DNA of 64,000 nucleotides from Salvia splendens (GCF_004379255.2 NC_056034.1:1056501-1120500), one strand, 5' to 3'; positions 24,475-36,820 are shown, counted from the stretch's first letter. Notes: a model not told the origin generated them from the sequence alone. Translations and numbers: made by a program.

Positions 24475-25266
24475 GTCCTCAACAATCTAAAATTATTTGA
24501 CAAATCCGTTGGAGCTCTCCCAAAGAAAGAGCGGACAAGTGGTGCGGATTTCAGAGATTGAATGAGTTGAGTTGGATATTCCCATTGTTGTAACCTCTCT
24601 AATGCTCTTCTCTTCCAACACATATAGGAACTTCAGTTTTCGAGCTTCTCTCAAACACACATCCCTCATGCATTTTCAATGATTTCAGTTTCCCACAATG
24701 CCTGCGCTTTTCCAACTATAACAAGATTTCTATCAACAAGTTCTTCTACCTACTTTTCTACTGCCTCTTCCAAACTTTTCCCATTAATTGGTTCTATGAA
24801 TCCCTAGCACCCAAATATAGGATGAGTTCAAATACTCGAATCACTTCTTCTTCACCATATCTTCCCAAATAGAGGTTTTAGATGAACTGACAAATTATTA
24901 TAACTCATGTATAATACCTGCAAGCAACTTTCATTATCCTCCAAATTTTCAAAGAATCCCCAACTTTCTTTTGTTCGTTCAGATTTTGATAAAAGCCCCC
25001 CTATCACAGCAATTGACAGTGGAAGTCCCTTACAACCATTCACATTCTTTTTCCCAACGTCCTCTAACTCAAGAGGCCAAGCTTCTTCCCCGAACACAGT
25101 TTGGCAAAATAGGCCCCCAACTGGCATACTCATCCAAAAATTTCAAATCAAGACCATTGGTGTAGTTAAAATGAGATGCCAAGTTTGATAGCCTTGTCAC
25201 CACTACTATTCTGCTCCCATCTTCATTGTCTAGGAAGAATCTCCTAACTCGATCCCATACCTTTTC
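24475..25266 (-). pseudogene. NB-ARC fragment of an NLR gene
   Basis: This minus-strand DNA is a decayed copy of the central NB-ARC region of NLR1/NLR2. It starts at VRRFF (after the kinase-2 position), passes GSRIVVVTRLSNLASHF and the GLPL motif CKGLPLSIAVIGGLLS, and ends in the post-MHD segment matching 22553 of NLR1. A frameshift lies near 25120, where the frame ending SWGPIL gives way to one with CQTVFGEEAWPLE. Several deletions remove the RNBS-D region and part of the MHD region. There is no P-loop, coiled coil or LRR. It sits head-on upstream of NLR1 and is non-functional. Confidence 0.88.
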
Positions 25267-25815
25267 TACTAGTATTTGATTTGGATCATGAATTACATAA
25301 TTAATTTTTGTATGATATATTTTGTATTTGACCATTTGAACTATATATTTAAAATGAATATTGCATTTCAAATAACTACGAATTTGAATACCTTATAAAC
25401 ACACAACACACAGCATACACACTCCATATTGCCCCCCACACAGAAAATACACAGAGTGAACACACAACACAAACTCAAATGACACACCACATTGCACACA
25501 CATACACTCTCGTGCTTGCACACACAACTCAAGATATAAAAAAAATAATGTAGAAATACACAATATACATATATAAATAAAAAAATTATTCAATTAAAAG
25601 TCAATGCCACATTTTAATTAATTTTTATACTTGCAAAACAAAGAAATTAGAATTACAATACAATTATACCCCAAAGGATTTGAAATGGGATTATACCTTC
25701 AAATTCAACTATATTAAAATGCCATTACAACACAACTCAATACTATTATAGAGTATCAAACACATGGACACTCTGTTGAGTCATTCTACTAAATGAAGTT
25801 GACATCACCTGCAAA
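25267..25815. other. intergenic DNA with CA-rich tract
   Basis: Bases 25395-25530 are CA-rich and similar in style to 19050-19262. The segment from 25700 is probably the 3' flank of the DC1 gene. Confidence 0.5.
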
Positions 25816-27838
25816 TTACATCTTGTTAGCTAACTCTTTCCCACCACAACTTAGGCACACAGCAAAGTAACACAATTCACATTCAAATCCACAGCAGTCA
25901 TACACAGTCACATTGCAAATGTCACACCTTCTCTTGATGGTGACACAACTGAAAGTGAGAGGGTGATCAGGGTGCATCTTATCCAACTTGAACTGGCGCC
26001 CAAACTTGATGTTTCTCAACTCACCGGATGCAGTCTTGAGGCAACGAAGGTGGAAAGAAACGTCGCATTGGCGGCAGTGATACATACACCTCTTGGGATG
26101 CAATTCCCCTTCACAAAAATCACAGATAAAGTCAGAGGGATGGTCGCGAGCGGCATCAGATAACAACATCAGCGAGTGGTATCTGTCCCACTCGCGCATT
26201 GTTGTGCTCGCAGGCAGCATAGCGCAATTCACGTGCAACCCAAATTCACAACTGGTGCAGCAATATCCGATATCCATCTCATTCAAGTGGGATCTGCATA
26301 TATAGCATTTTTTCCACTCAGTGATGGTGATCAATTTGAATGTGTGATGTAGGTGAGATGAGTGCCTTATGGTTAATGGTAGAGCTGCACATTTCACATC
26401 TATCATCATCTTGCACACTACACACTGATACACCCTTCCATTTGTGACAAAACCACACAACTTACACCTGCATAGATTTGTATCCATATCCAATTCTGAG
26501 GTGGTATAGAGTTTGAATGCATGATTAAGAAAATTCAAAATATTGGTCTCGCATCCACCAAATAAGGGGGAAGAAAAAAATGGATAGAAATATTCAGGTA
26601 ACGAGTAGCAAGTGGAGTGGACGAAATATCTGCAACGAGCACACTCGTAATATGGAGAAGAAGATATGGGTGTCACACACACGTCGCATATCTTGATCAA
26701 CTCAACCATCATGTTTTTGTTGTGATCATCTTTATTGGACAACTCTTTCACCAGCCTCAAATGATGCTTGTGGTAATTGAATAAAAACGAAAAACTTGCA
26801 GTGGTTTGAGGCATAGGCATTGTTGTTTGTGTCATTCTTCCACCAATTCTGAGCCAGTTTACATTGTCTACAAAAGGTGTGATCAACTTCTTAGCTATGT
26901 CATGAGCATGTAGCGGGAACTTAATCACACCATCACCCTGTTCTCTGCAATCATCAATAACAGATTACAAGTAATGTTTAGCGATCATGTTTCTTGTAGT
27001 TATAGAAAGGCAAAGAAAAAGCAAATTAAGGTGCATAAAGCAAGATATGGAATTTGCATATATACAAACAAATAGCTTACGAGTTTGGGATCTTAGTCGT
27101 GAATGCGACACATTGGAGATGAGCAAAGAATCTGCAATCACCACAAAAATACACCCAATATGTTTTATTCAACCTTTTGTGGCAAACATCACAATATGAT
27201 ATATACTTGCGATGTTTGGTTGGAAAAGAGAAGGCCAGGGTAAGGTCGTGGTGGTGGTGGCCGTGGCGATTTTTGGGGAAAAGGGGGGGCAACAATGCAC
27301 ACCTCTTGTGAACCCAAATCTCACATATGCTGCATATGTAGGCCATGTCCACATCTTTGTCACCACAACCATCACAATAAAACGGAAACGATGGGGACTT
27401 CCTCATCAGTGTCAAAGGGTGATGAGGATGGCTTGGGTGTGATAACTCTCTTTTTTTGTTTAATAAGGCATCTATACTTATCTTTGGGCATGTTATGTCG
27501 AAATCGAAATTACAACTAGAACATTTGTAACCAAGCGCCGAACCAAGTTTGCGCATACAAACATCACACCAAGGATCAGATGAGAGAGGGTTGTAATCAA
27601 ATAAGTGAAGGGGATGAGGGTGTTTAGGGTGCGAAATCTGACTAGGTAAGTCTCCACATTTCTTGTGGAGGATAATCCTATTCGAACAATTTCGCACCCT
27701 GCAAACATATGCCACCTCCAATTTGGCTACGTCATTACCACAACCATAACAATGTAGATTACTCTCTTTTTCACTCTCATTTTTTGCAAGAATCAAAGGA
27801 TGTTTGTGGTAGAAACGCTCGATAACCGTCTTCTCCAT
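25816..27838 (-). CDS. DC1-domain cysteine/histidine-rich protein
   Basis: Two exons, 27838-27081 and 26944-25816, join in phase 2 (donor GTAAGC, acceptor TTGCAG) to give 628 aa. The chosen start is the first ATG (MEKTVIERFYHKHPL); upstream in-frame codons lack ATG. The protein is built of repeated plant DC1 zinc-binding modules, with H..HPL then CxxC, C..C and HxxC patterns: for example CDVCMRKLGSALGYKCSSC, CDGCGDKDVDMAYICSIC and CDICNVTVYDCCGFECELC. DC1 proteins are a large plant-specific family, with some members linked to defence and stress signalling, and may bind zinc and diacylglycerol-like ligands; the exact role is unknown. The gene is intact. It lies between NLR1 and a retrotransposon cluster with no operon-like link. 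Confidence 0.9.
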
Positions 27839-29945
27839 GGCTGAATGCAATGCAAGAACAGGTCACAGCTTAACTGAAAATAAGATTACAAAATATTATT
27901 ATGATTATTTTGTGAGATAAAATATATATGTACATGAATAAATCAAAAGATAAGCATACATAAACATAAACATAAACCTGTATGGAGGGAAGCAGTCCAA
28001 AATCTGTATATATGTAAAGGAAAACAAGGAGAGAATGTTGTGGAACAACTCATGAACAAACCACTATATATAGCGTACACTTCAAACAAATATGCCTTAG
28101 CGATACATGAAAGCAAAGAATAAAGAGAATTAAATATTCTTGGCAAAGCATACATGTTTATGAACTTTACCACGTGATCGAGCATATAATTAATTGAGTG
28201 TCACTGACAAAAGTTTTATTCTTATAGTTATATTTGTCTACACCAAAGATCAGTATAATTTTGCCCGTGCAACTCTCGAATTACAGATTTTTTGATTTGA
28301 TACCTTCAACAACAGCCCAATGTCTATTACTCCCTCCGTCAAACAAAGAGTCTCTTTTTGCAATTTCGCTCTCTCGGCCAATAGAACTCTCATCTCACTC
28401 TTACTATAGAACTAATGTACTATAAAAGTAGGATCCTTTTTCAATCTACATTTATTCAAGAATACTATTGTACTAACATTTTCCCCAAAATATAAAAAAA
28501 ATAGTAATAACAAAAAAAAACAACTTTACTTACAATTGATTTAGTTTTGATTGAACCAGCAATGGAGTTCAAAAGTTTCAACTCAGCAGTGCATCACTTT
28601 GCTGATCCATCGTCCAATTTTCAGTTACTCCAGCTAAATCAATCCAAATTTTTGTTCTCTGCTACGGCTAGTTCATGAATTTTACAATAAACAGAGTGAA
28701 AACAATGTCTTTCAGTCCTCCTTGGGCTTTATAGGGATTTATATATTAGGCTTTTTAATTTTGAGAGGCCCATGTAGGCCCAGAGGGAAAGTTCGGATAA
28801 TTAATTCGCACTAATTTCTATAAATGGGCTTCTATCATATTCAAGTCCGACAAAATTCTTGCGCGCGATTAGCCCACACTCAATTTGTTTGTAATTAAAG
28901 TAGGACTGACACAAAACCCGATAGATTAGGGCCTAGATGTAACTATCTTTGGTAACTTGTTCAACACTTAGATGAGAATATTATGAAAATTGGAAAGCTA
29001 TAGTTGTAGAGTGGTTATGATAAAATCAAAGTTTGTGTATTGATAAAGATTAATACACAGATTGTTTTCCTATGACACAGATTAATAATAGTACAATAGT
29101 TCTAGCTGACCAATATATATTATTTTAAAGTTATAAATACATTAAACCACTTATATTTACGCAGATTAATTGTTATTTAAAAAATGCAGTTTGCATCGAT
29201 TTCTAGATAATCTAGTAAGGTTTTAAATTTAAATTGAAATTTTTTCCAGTCTATAAAGTTTGGAATTTGAAATGAAAACAAATCATACTACTATTATTCA
29301 AAATTTTGAAATTTAAATGTAAAATATTTACTGTATTTTGAAATTGCCCAATATGTATGGATTAAATCCGAAATCCAGAAACATCCCATTTTGATTTGAT
29401 GCCGTTGAGATTCTTTCTTTCATAATGACGACATTTCTACAAACAGTTGGACTAGTAAAATAAACACAAATATCCAATTTTATTATAAATGTCACAATAA
29501 TAGTGTAGTAGTATATTTTTAGATAAAGCCAAAAATAATGCATCTCATTTTCTCAAATATATGCACGTATTTCCTTGTTTTTTAATTCTTGCTTATCTTC
29601 ATAAATGAAGTTGCAAAAATATGCAGTATTCAATATCTTTAAATTAGCTTCACCACAAATATTGTATTTATACTACATTTAGAAGTATTAACAACAAACA
29701 AAATAAAATAAAAAATATAGTGGTCTAGTCAAATTACATAATAACTCTTATAGCAGGAGAAGTGAAGGACTCTAAAATCTAAATTGACTGATTCGAAATT
29801 CCATCCCAAACTGGTTCAAAACAATAGAGGCGTTTCGTCGAACACTTTGCGTACGGGAAGAAAATTGGCTGAAACGTAAGCTAAATAATATAGGATTCCA
29901 GCTTATAATTTATGTAATTTGAATTTTACGATTAGATTAGGATTT
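27839..29945. other. intergenic DNA; MITE remnant and one copy of a segmental duplication
   Basis: A one-ended Stowaway-like remnant begins at 28329 (ACTCCCTCCGTCAAACAAAG). Bases about 29395-29880 match 32760-33190 over several blocks ('catttctacaaacagtt', 'aaacacaaatatccaatttt', 'ggttcaaaacaatagaggcg'). No gene is visible. Confidence 0.65.
29395..29880. repeat. segmental duplicate, copy 1
   Basis: Pairs with 32760-33190 in the same orientation, with moderate divergence and indels. The two copies flank the copia/gypsy cluster. Confidence 0.7.
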
Positions 29946-30409
29946 TGTTAGAATGGTCGGTAAAGGGGCTGTGTATTCATTGATATTTTAATTGTACATT
30001 TTAGCATCATTATATAGGTACTAGGAGAGATTATACAAGCTAAATCTATTTTACATTAATTACATTGATTCCATATCTTTAGTTGGGAAGAGATAATCAC
30101 CCCTAATCTTCCTCCAAATCTCGTGTGATATTCTTCCAACCCCCCTCAAGTTAAGTAACTGGATTCCCGATACTCAACTTGCATAGTACTTCTCGAAATG
30201 ATTTCGAGTTCACCGCCTTTGTCAGGATATCAGCCAGCTGGTCCTCAGAATTGACATACGGCATTTCAACGATCTTTGCTTCAATGTTCTCCTTTATGAA
30301 GTGTCTATGAACTTCCATATGCTTCGTCCGATCATGTTGGACTGAGTTTTCAGATATGCAAATAGCCGTCTTGTTGTCACAGAATAGCTTGCAAGTCTGA
30401 GATGAATAC
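29946..30409 (-). mobile_element. Ty1/copia 3' end: LTR plus end of RNase H
   Basis: Read on the minus strand, a short LTR of about 194 bases (30139-29946) starts TTGGAAGAATATCACACGAG and ends CCATTCTAACA. Upstream of it is a GAGGGGGG polypurine tract, and before that the C-terminal RNase H codons of a copia polyprotein (ENSVQHDRTKHMEVHRHF, KAVNSKSFREVLCKL). The frame is cut at 30409, where a gypsy LTR begins. Most of the copia element is missing. Confidence 0.85.
30093..30409. repeat. 317-bp direct repeat, copy 1
   Basis: Apart from a one-base difference in a C run, it is the same as 32052-32367 by eye. It spans part of the copia LTR, the polypurine tract and RNase H codons, and flanks the gypsy fragment. 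Confidence 0.9.
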
Positions 30410-30737
30410 TGTTACGGACGTCCTCCGTAACGTGACCGGCTATCTATCTTCTCGGACGGATAGGGTGATCAATCCTTCGACAAGCTCGAAGGAAGGCTCA
30501 CGGATTTGCTGATTCACAGACGTTCTCCGATCAGCAGCAAATAGGGAACAATAATTATACTTGATACTCAAGACAAGTTTAGGGAAAATATTATATTGAT
30601 TGAATGAAAAAAGTGATAACAATAACTCCTATTTATAATGCTACTAACTTAATGAACAAGAAAACAAAGATATAGAAAAAGATACGCAAATCCCTAATAT
30701 ATCTAAACTAAATATTCATAGTATAAGACTCGTATCA
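30410..30737 (-). mobile_element. gypsy 3' LTR, TGATACGAG family
   Basis: The minus strand reads TGATACGAGTC at 30737 and ends CCGTAACA at 30410. Just inside it (minus strand) is the polypurine tract ACCGTGGGGGAG. Its start resembles the solo LTRs at 16376, 37285 and 39186, so it is probably a member of the same broad family. Confidence 0.8.
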
Positions 30738-32051
30738 ACTCCCCCACGGTTAAAATTCACCTTGTCCTCAAGGTGGGAACCACGAACCAAGGACGAGAGT
30801 TGAAAGCAAAAGCTTTAGCTAGACGTCTCCTCCTGGATCAAACACATATCGAGCAGCTGAATGTCTCCCTTTATCACCTTTGTCAAAAGTCAACAAAGGA
30901 GACCCAATGTTGTCGGCAAAATTCCATGCCAAAACGAAAAGCTTGTTCACGCCTCCCAGAATGCCCAAGCATGGCATGTCATTACTCGGAGGGATCAACC
31001 TTGCATCTTTGTCGAGCGATGTTGATCGATGATTCATACTTGGAACATCACCGACATTCAAATCCACATTGACACAAGCAATTACGGGCAATTCGGTGTA
31101 AGCATCATCTCCTTTCTTGCCCCAACAATTTCCAACAACATTTTTGGATGACACTTGAACAACATTGAGTGAGGCGATTATCTTCTCCACTTCACCAATA
31201 GAACCATCCTCCTCTTTATCTTCTAGCAATGTCTCCTCATTTTCACCAATCTTCTCATCATATACCCCAACGAGCACTTGCGGTGGCTCATTGTCGTTCT
31301 TGACAATCCCTTTGTTCTGGAGGAACTCTCCAGGGGACTTGTTGTTTGGAACATCAAGAGGAGCGCCATCATTGTGAACATCGGTAATGTCATTGGGAAC
31401 ATCATCACCGAATACTATCGTGAGAGTATTATCAGTTTTCTCGTCGGCTAAATTCTCACCTTGAATGTTTTCCTCAAACTCCTCCCCATCATCCGCATAA
31501 CAGAGAATGCGTTGTTTACACACATGTCCCATCACCCATTTCTCGGGGCAGTGCCAGCAGAGACCCAACCTGGATCGTTCTGACTTCTCCGCCTGGGAGA
31601 CCCGTATTAGCGGCAGACGTGGCTGCTCCGGAGTTTGGCTGGTCACACGCGCGGGCTGACTGTACAGGTCCCGCGTTGGCTTTTCGGTGGAGTAGCGGGG
31701 CTGGTGGGAGGCGGGCTGGACTCGCGCTCTCACCTCCTCCCGAGGGCGAGGTCGGTCCCAGCACGTCTCCGAGCGTCGGGGCCGGTCAACGGTCGGGTAG
31801 CCGCGGTCCTGCTGTTGCGCCGGTGGGTCCCAACAGGTAGGTCGGCGCTTAGGCGGTGATGGCGAGTACATATCTAGCTCGTAGGATGAAGAATGCTGAT
31901 ATGCAGTGGTCCGACGGGTCCATGGTGGGTCCCAGCAAGTGGGCTTTCTCCGACGGGTCCAGGGTGATTCTGTATCAGGCCACGACGGCGGACGGAGTAC
32001 TTCCGCCCGGCTGCTCGGAGGGTCCCAACAGGTTACACGACGGGTCCAGAA
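30738..32051 (-). mobile_element. 5'-truncated Ty3/gypsy internal fragment
   Basis: The segment runs from a gag region on the right to the 3' LTR on the left. It carries no 5' LTR, primer site, protease, reverse transcriptase or integrase. It therefore represents a deleted copy attached to its 3' LTR. Its GC-rich right part has repeated CWDPP or CWDRP codon motifs. Confidence 0.8.
30819..31871 (-). pseudogene. gypsy gag-like open frame with zinc knuckle
   Basis: A 350-codon open frame includes a CCHC-type knuckle, GLCWHCPEKWVMGHVCKQR, preceded by a proline/arginine-rich region with repeated CWD motifs and followed by an acidic region. Gag binds the element RNA and forms the particle. The knuckle is followed directly by sequence leading to the 3' end, so all enzymatic domains are deleted. 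Confidence 0.8.
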
Positions 32052-32367
32052 ATAATCACCCCTAATCTTCCTCCAAATCTCGTGTGATATTCTTCCAACC
32101 CCCTCAAGTTAAGTAACTGGATTCCCGATACTCAACTTGCATAGTACTTCTCGAAATGATTTCGAGTTCACCGCCTTTGTCAGGATATCAGCCAGCTGGT
32201 CCTCAGAATTGACATACGGCATTTCAACGATCTTTGCTTCAATGTTCTCCTTTATGAAGTGTCTATGAACTTCCATATGCTTCGTCCGATCATGTTGGAC
32301 TGAGTTTTCAGATATGCAAATAGCCGTCTTGTTGTCACAGAATAGCTTGCAAGTCTGAGATGAATAC
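32052..32367. repeat. 317-bp direct repeat, copy 2
   Basis: Pairs with 30093-30409; this copy is in frame with the longer RNase H segment and so is probably the older one. Confidence 0.9.
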
Positions 32368-32542
32368 ACATCCAACTCCTTCATAAGTTTCCTTAGGCAA
32401 AGTATCTCAGTCATCCCACTCTTGATTCCCTGAAATTCTGCTTCTGCACTTGATAGTGCCACCACTTGTTGTTTCTTACTTCTCCATGTCACAAGGTTGC
32501 CTCCTATGAAGGTAAAGTACCCGACAGTTGACTTCCTGTCAT
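32052..32542 (-). mobile_element. Ty1/copia fragment: RNase H end with a piece of LTR
   Basis: The minus-strand frame from about 32542 reads through TWRSKKQQVVALSSAEAEF and ends GNPVT at 32109, the usual copia RNase H terminus, preceded by DRKSTVGYFTF upstream of the ORF ATG. Bases 32052-32100 are a partial copy of the copia LTR. The fragment stops abruptly at about 32542. Confidence 0.85.
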
Positions 32543-34232
32543 TTTAACAAGAAGGAGGGCAAACAACAGCATTCCAAGGAGATCAAGAAAAACAATCGAT
32601 TTACTGTTCGTTGTCAGTTCTTGTTGTTAAAGGGAGCTTCATTAATGATTTAAACAGAATGCTTTGGATTTATGTTTAATTTAATGTTTTTGGAGTTGAA
32701 GCATCCAATAATTAGCTATAAATGTGGTTCATTGACATAAGCACACAGTTTTATTAGGTGATGCTGTTGAGATTCTTATGGCGACATTTCTACAAACAGT
32801 TTGACTGCATTGAGCTGCAGGGATAAAGCAAATAATAAACTGAGGCAAATAAACACAAATATCCAATTTTATTATTTTATTTATCTTTTAAGATAAAGAC
32901 AAAAATAAACCGATAATTTTTTATATTTTTTTAACTTATTCTCTCAAATATGTACGTATATTTCCTTTTTTTTTAATTCTTACTCATCTTCATAAAAGAA
33001 GTTGCAAACTTTTTGCAGCATTCAGAAGTATTTATAATTCACTTCACCGCAAATAGCAGAATAAGTGTGAACGACTCTGAAAGCTTAATAGAGTGATTCG
33101 AAAACCCGTCCCAAAGTAGTTCAAAACAATAGAGGTGTTTCGTCAAACAGTTTGCATGCGAGAAGAAGATGGGCTGAAAACTGAGTGTGGTGCGAGGGAA
33201 GGATCAAGGGGAGACTCATGGCGTGCGGAGAAGTGCCACCGTGTCAAAATGGTCAATTCGGTTCTTCAATCACATCAAGCCCCTTTCATTATACAGTTCA
33301 CAATGTCGATTTACGCTAGCAAATCAGCACATAGCACCATAACCAAATGGCTCGAATTCGATAAATTTCATCGAAGTCCATTTGTATGGTGCAACCGAGA
33401 ATGCGAAATCAGTACATGCATCATGCATGATTATATGTCCCGAATGGTAATACTACTAGTTATTTATAATAATGCACATTCATAAAAAAATTGACTAACA
33501 AATTCATGAGACTTACGAGGAATCGAAGATATAGTATTAGTATGCACTATAAACATATTATTCTCTCCATCCCTTAAATATTGTCATAGTTTGACCGGAC
33601 ACGAGTTTTAAGAAATGTAATGGAAAATTAGTTAAAAAAGTTGGTAGGATGTGGAACCTGCTTTTAAAGTATTAGTTTTATAATAAAATGAGAGTGAGAA
33701 TATGTCAGTGGAATATGAGGTCTACTACTAAAAATGGTAAAAACTGAAATGTGACAAATTTTATGGGACGAACGGAAAGAGAAAAATGTGACAAAATTTC
33801 AGGACGGAGGGAGTAATTAATAGCTAGGAGAAACTTTTGTGATATCGGAAAAATGTGTTGCATATTAGTAGTATATCCCAATTTGTTGAATCAGATAATG
33901 CAGAGTGAAAAGGGCAAAGTCACAGGATAACAATAACTTGTACAAATATTCATAATTTTCAAATGACAAATATATTAAAAAATGATAGCGTAGAAACACA
34001 ACTTGGATCATCTCCTTTTCTTAGACTTGCACCTTTCTCCCACACAAGCATCTTCATCTTTAAAATAGGGCAACCAATTTCCTTCATGATTAGCCAGTGT
34101 TAGTAATGAAAAATGAAAAAAAAATTATTCAAACATGAATTTCAGGGTTCTTGATATGCATCTATTTTGATAATTAGTAGTAATACATCAGATATTCGTT
34201 TTTAAGTACTTAAACAAGTTAGTCAATTATGC
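32543..34232. other. intergenic DNA with segmental duplicate copy 2
   Basis: Bases 32760-33190 pair with 29395-29880. The 116-codon frame at 33135-33485 has no recognisable motif and is probably not a gene. A MITE lies at 33561-33813. Confidence 0.6.
33561..33813. mobile_element. Stowaway-type MITE
   Basis: The left end TTCTCTCCATCCCTTAAATA pairs with the reversed right end CTCCCTCCGTCCTGAAATTT. It is 253 bases, flanked by TA, and non-coding. Confidence 0.85.
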
Positions 34233-34262
34233 TAATTAATTAATTAATTAATTAATTAATTA
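34233..34262. repeat. (AATT)n tract at the 3' end of NLR2
   Basis: Seven or so tandem AATT units supply the last codon and the stop of the truncated NLR2 frame. Confidence 0.95.
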
Positions 34263-36820
34263 GTAGGAATCTCCGACAACTTTTTTATGTAGCGAAGATG
34301 AAGGTGCTCAAGGAGTGGAAAGTGGGTGCTGTCTGTGATCCAACACTCTACATCACAACCCTCAATCAGCAAGAACTTGAGATTCAAGAATTGGTCTTCG
34401 CATGTTTCCCACTCACACCCACTAAATGCATTATCTTTCAACTTAAGAACTTGAAGAAAGGGCAAAGAACCTATTTTTGTTTTCATATCTTCCCAAGGAA
34501 GATTCGTTTTTTCCAGTGTCAACTTCTTGAGGGAATGCGGGAAGCTGACTTGTAGCATCACATGAGTGTGTTCTTCGGCAACACAAAGCCGAAGAGTTTC
34601 AAGTTTTTGGAGCCTACAAAGGTTGTTGAGACGGTAATAATCTTCTACTTCTCTATCATAGTATAGCTTCAATGTTTTGATATTGGGGATCCTTTCAAGC
34701 ACCCCCTCGCCAAACTTGAGATTGCTAACGACACGAAGTGTGTGCAGGTTTTCCAACATCATATCCTTTTCGTCATTGAAGTGATCAGGGATACAATATG
34801 CACCATCAAGTGTCCCTCCATCAACGGTTAAGACATGCCTAAGTTGAGGCATCTTCCAAATCTCGCAAACGTAATCCTCACCAGCATTAAATAAAATTAG
34901 TGTCTGTAAATTCCAAAGAAGGTAGAACGAAGAAGGTAAAGGATGCTCATCAGCAATCATCATGATAAGACGCAAGTTAACAAGTCCACAGAGAATCTCC
35001 TCATAATGACCACGACGAACTTCTTCCCCTAAGTATTTCTTCAGATAAACTACCCTCAACAATCTAAAAGTATATGATAAACTCTCTGGAAATATCCCGA
35101 AAAGCATCCGGACAAGGAATGCAGATTCCAAGGGCCGAATGAGTGGAGTTGGAAATTCATCTTTCTTGAACCTGCTTAAGATATTGCGTTGCGAATTTAC
35201 AGCCCGTGGAATGCTCCCATCTTCCAACACACATAAAAACTTCAATTTTTGAGCTTCTCTCAAACATAGATCTCTCAACAGGTCATGCATTTTCAAGAAT
35301 TTCAGTTTCCCGCCATGCTTGCGTTCTTCAACTATAAGCATATTTCTATCAACAAGTTCTTCTAGATACTCTTCTGCTATCTCTTCCAAGCACTTGCCAT
35401 TAATTGGTTTTACACATCCTCCAGCAACAATAAATAGGATGTGTAAATTGACGAGAAACTTAGGATCTTCAGTATAAATTCCCATATAGAGAAAACATGG
35501 TTTCAAATGAACCGGCAAGTTATTATAACTCATATATAATACTTGCAAGCAACTCTCATTATCATCCAAATTCACAACAGAACTTAAATTCTTTTCAATA
35601 AATCCCCACTTTTCTTTTGTTCGTTCAGATTTTGATAAGAGCCCCCCTATCACAACAATTGTCAAAGGAAGTCCTTTACAACCTTTCACAATCTTCTTTC
35701 CAATGCGCTTCAACTCAAGAGGACAAGCTTCTTCCCCGAACACAGTTTTGCAAAATAGGTCCCAACTAGCATACTTATCCAAAAATTTCAAATCAAGACC
35801 ATTGGAGTAGTTAAATTGAGATGCCAAGTTTGATAGTCTTGTCGTCACTACAATTCTACTCCCGTTTCTATTATCCGGGAAGAATCTCCTAACTCCATCC
35901 CATGCCTCAATAGTCCACATATCATCCATTACAATAAAATACTTCCTTCCAAACAAATATTTGTACACATGATCTCCTAACTCAACTTCACTCAACTCTT
36001 TTCTATCGTTCTCCTTCTCCTCCTCCTCCTCATTATCCTTGTTGTCTACTTGATCAAGTATTTGTCTAAGAATTTCACTTACATTATACTCTTGTGAAAT
36101 TGCAGACCATGCACAAACATCAAAATGTTGTTGGACAAGTGGACTTACATAGATATTCCGAGCAAGAAATGTCTTGCCTATCCCACCCATTCCAACAATC
36201 GGGATAATTTGGCGAGCGAGTCCTCCTCTGGTGATATTGTCCAGCATTTGATCAAAAACTTCATCAAAACCAACTGTTGCAACCTCATGAGCAGCGAAAG
36301 CAGATCTAGACGAGCCTGCATCAGAAGAAGTGCTCACAGACTTTCCAATGTGGAGTAGATCTTGAACTACCATCTTCTCTTTAATCTCAACCTCGATCAA
36401 ATTCATGTTTTCTATCACCTTCTGCAAACCTGTTTGATTAGAGATTCGGAGAGTTATATACATTTAGAAGTTGAAGGATTAATAGCAATCAACATGAAAG
36501 TGAACAGGACCTTGATTGAATTCAGCGGGGCTGATGTTATCTACATAATTTCTTGCTCGAACATGAATTTGATGGACAATGTAGGACTCGATCACATCTT
36601 CAGCACCATAAGCTGCTTTAGCAATGCGGCTCTCCCAATAGTCTTCATCCTCGGTGTAGCCACCGTGGGGAGAATAGCTTTGAAGAAAATGTTGCAGGGA
36701 TGTAACTGCTTGAGTGAGAGATTCTACCTGTTTTTGGTGGATGGAAATTGGAGGGTTTGGATGAGTTTGAAGTTGATCTATGATATTCATTACAGAAATT
36801 AGAGCTCCATAGGCAGCCAT
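34256..36820 (-). CDS. CC-NB-LRR disease-resistance protein, Rx/R1-like, 3'-truncated (NLR2)
   Basis: Exons 36820-36511 and 36429-34256 join in phase 1 with the same exon 1 length as NLR1 (310 nt), giving 827 aa. The coiled coil starts MAAYGALISVMNIIDQLQTH. NB-ARC motifs are present: kinase-2 YFIVMDDMW, GSRIVVTTR, CKGLPLTIVVIGGLLS and KMHDLLRD. The P-loop reads GMGGIGKTF; NLR1 has the usual GKTT, so the second threonine is Phe here. An acidic insert, NEEEEEKENDRKE, lies between the P-loop and kinase-2. The RNBS-D and winged-helix part (FLYMGIYTEDPKFLVNLHIL) is diverged from NLR1. The frame ends in an (AATT)n tract just after LSEIPTN, where NLR1 continues for another 180 or so codons. The donor GTCCTG of intron 1 is non-ideal. 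It may be expressed but impaired; calling it a pseudogene is a fair alternative. Confidence 0.85.

Noticed and set aside
31619..31859. Plus-strand GC-rich small proteins within the gypsy fragment
   Set aside because: They are antisense to the gag frame, which has a recognisable zinc knuckle.
33135..33485. 116-codon plus-strand frame as a gene
   Set aside because: There is no recognisable motif, and it lies partly in a degraded segmental duplication that has no such frame in its partner at 29760-29880.
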